From CBDFHJ01 sp965247635 (lineage in GTDB: Bacteria; Chloroflexota; Dehalococcoidia; Lucifugimonadales; Australimonadaceae), in contig CBDFHJ010000010.1 of assembly GCA_965247635.1 (NCBI GenBank), positions 124,001-188,000 on the forward strand: DNA of 64,000 nt. Direction: 5' to 3'. Positions 63,322-64,000 of the stretch are shown one piece after another (position 1 is the first letter of the stretch; every line of letters begins with the position of its first letter). Below the pieces are notes generated by a model. It saw only the letters and a program-made list of their open reading frames with translations, was not told the origin of the DNA and did no database searches. Made by a program: the position numbers and the translations under genes.

Positions 63322-64000
63322 TTAGTCCATGTCACCCCAGGTCTCGCCGGTCTTGATCTCAACCTTCAACGGTACAGCCAGCTCCAAGGCGTTGGGCATA
63401 ACGTCCAGCACGAGCTTGCGCAGGTCCTCCAGCTCCTCCCTAGGCGTCTCGAACACCAGCTCGTCGTGGACCTGCAGCAGCATCTTGCTACGGGCGCTGG
63501 ACTCTTCCAGCCGGCGTTGCACCACCACCATCGCCTCCTTGATGACCTCGGCAGCGGTCCCCTGGACCGGCATGTTCACCGCCATGCGCTCGCCTGCCTG
63601 GCGGACCTGGAAGTTGGGCGCCCGCAGCTCCGGCACGTAGCGCCGCCGGCCCAGCAACGTCTCCACGTAGCCGTCGGAGCGGGCCCTAACGATGGTCTCG
63701 TCCAGGTACTCCTTCACTCTGGGGTAGCTGCCGAAGTAGGTAGCGATGAACTGGGCTCCCTCCTCGTTGGTCAGCTCCGTCTGCTGGGAAATGCCAAAGG
63801 CGCTGAGCCCGTAGATGACTCCGAAGTTCATCACCTTGGCGATACGCCTCATGTCCGCCGTCACCCCGTCCAGGGGCACCTTGTAGACCAACGAGGCCGT
63901 AGCCGCGTGGATGTCTTCGTCCCGCTCAAAGGCGGCGATGAGGCCGGGGTCCAGGGAGAGGTGGGCCAGCACGCGCAGCTCCACCTGGGAGTAGTCGGCG
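63322..64000 (-). CDS. polA: DNA polymerase I, C-terminal part (gene continues beyond the window)
   Basis: The frame is open to base 64000, so the start lies outside. About 225 residues of the polymerase domain are visible: ADYSQVELRVLAHLS (motif A with the catalytic Asp), RRIAKVMNFGVIYGLSAFGIS (motif B fingers) and LLQVHDELVFE (motif C, second catalytic Asp). It ends KTGETWGDMD. Functions in repair synthesis and Okazaki-fragment processing, fitting the uvrA repair gene at the other end of the window. A repeat lies 3 bases past the stop. Confidence 0.97.
   Translation of the reverse strand, partial: ADYSQVELRVLAHLSLDPGLIAAFERDEDIHAATASLVYKVPLDGVTADMRRIAKVMNFGVIYGLSAFGISQQTELTNEEGAQFIATYFGSYPRVKEYLDETIVRARSDGYVETLLGRRRYVPELRAPNFQVRQAGERMAVNMPVQGTAAEVIKEAMVVVQRRLEESSARSKMLLQVHDELVFETPREELEDLRKLVLDVMPNALELAVPLKVEIKTGETWGDMD

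Overview
The window is 64 kb of GC-rich bacterial chromosome. The gene content and order suggest a member of the Chloroflexota, probably Dehalococcoidia/SAR202-like; this is inferred from gene content, not from a marker-gene tree. Supporting points are the recA-recX-rny-metallophosphoesterase-PHP-plsY order, a CIRCE operator, a UPF0182 membrane protein, a FmdB-type zinc ribbon, Thr/Pro-stalk lipoproteins and abundant dispersed palindromic repeats. There are no rRNA genes, no CRISPR array and one tRNA (Gly, anticodon CCC). Layout: 1-16 kb is mostly housekeeping: the end of a HAD phosphatase, convergent uvrA, a dienelactone hydrolase, dtd, an HrcA/CIRCE-controlled zinc-ribbon gene divergent from rpsU, glutamine-dependent nadE with an in-frame helix-turn-helix leader, then recA-recX-rny-phosphodiesterase-PHP-plsY, a frameshifted zinc-finger/membrane gene and an alpha/beta hydrolase. 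16.2-30.8 kb is an accessory, decaying region that starts at tRNA-Gly. It holds four lipoprotein genes with Thr/Pro-rich stalks. One was hit by an IS256-family element and also frameshifted. One is a beta-propeller/di-haem cytochrome gene with a frameshift. One is a mosaic that carries a CcmH fragment and was broken by an IS3-like element, a 208-bp tandem duplication and several indels. Only one is nearly intact, and it ends at a G8 tract. 30.9-48 kb returns to core functions: era, a divergent ATP-PEP-carboxykinase homologue, thiolase, a class V aminotransferase with serA (serine synthesis), and the arginine cluster argJ-argB-[UPF0182]-argD-argG, followed by an MFS exporter. 48-64 kb holds a HerA ATPase with a small conserved partner, DegV plus a FakA-like kinase (fatty-acid kinase system), rpmB, argH-rpe, a UPF0104 membrane protein, a Glu/Leu-type dehydrogenase, a DUF1646 transporter, an unknown gene, an intact IS256-family element that splits a small gene, and the 3' part of polA. 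Two repeat types punctuate the non-coding DNA. One is an ~80-bp element with a GC-rich palindromic tip that in four of eight copies lies 0-3 bases from a stop codon, always in the same orientation. The other is a set of tcattc.gag / gttcgtcctgag-type palindromic units. Several gene breaks could be reconstructed exactly from target-site duplications, which gives the ancestral proteins.
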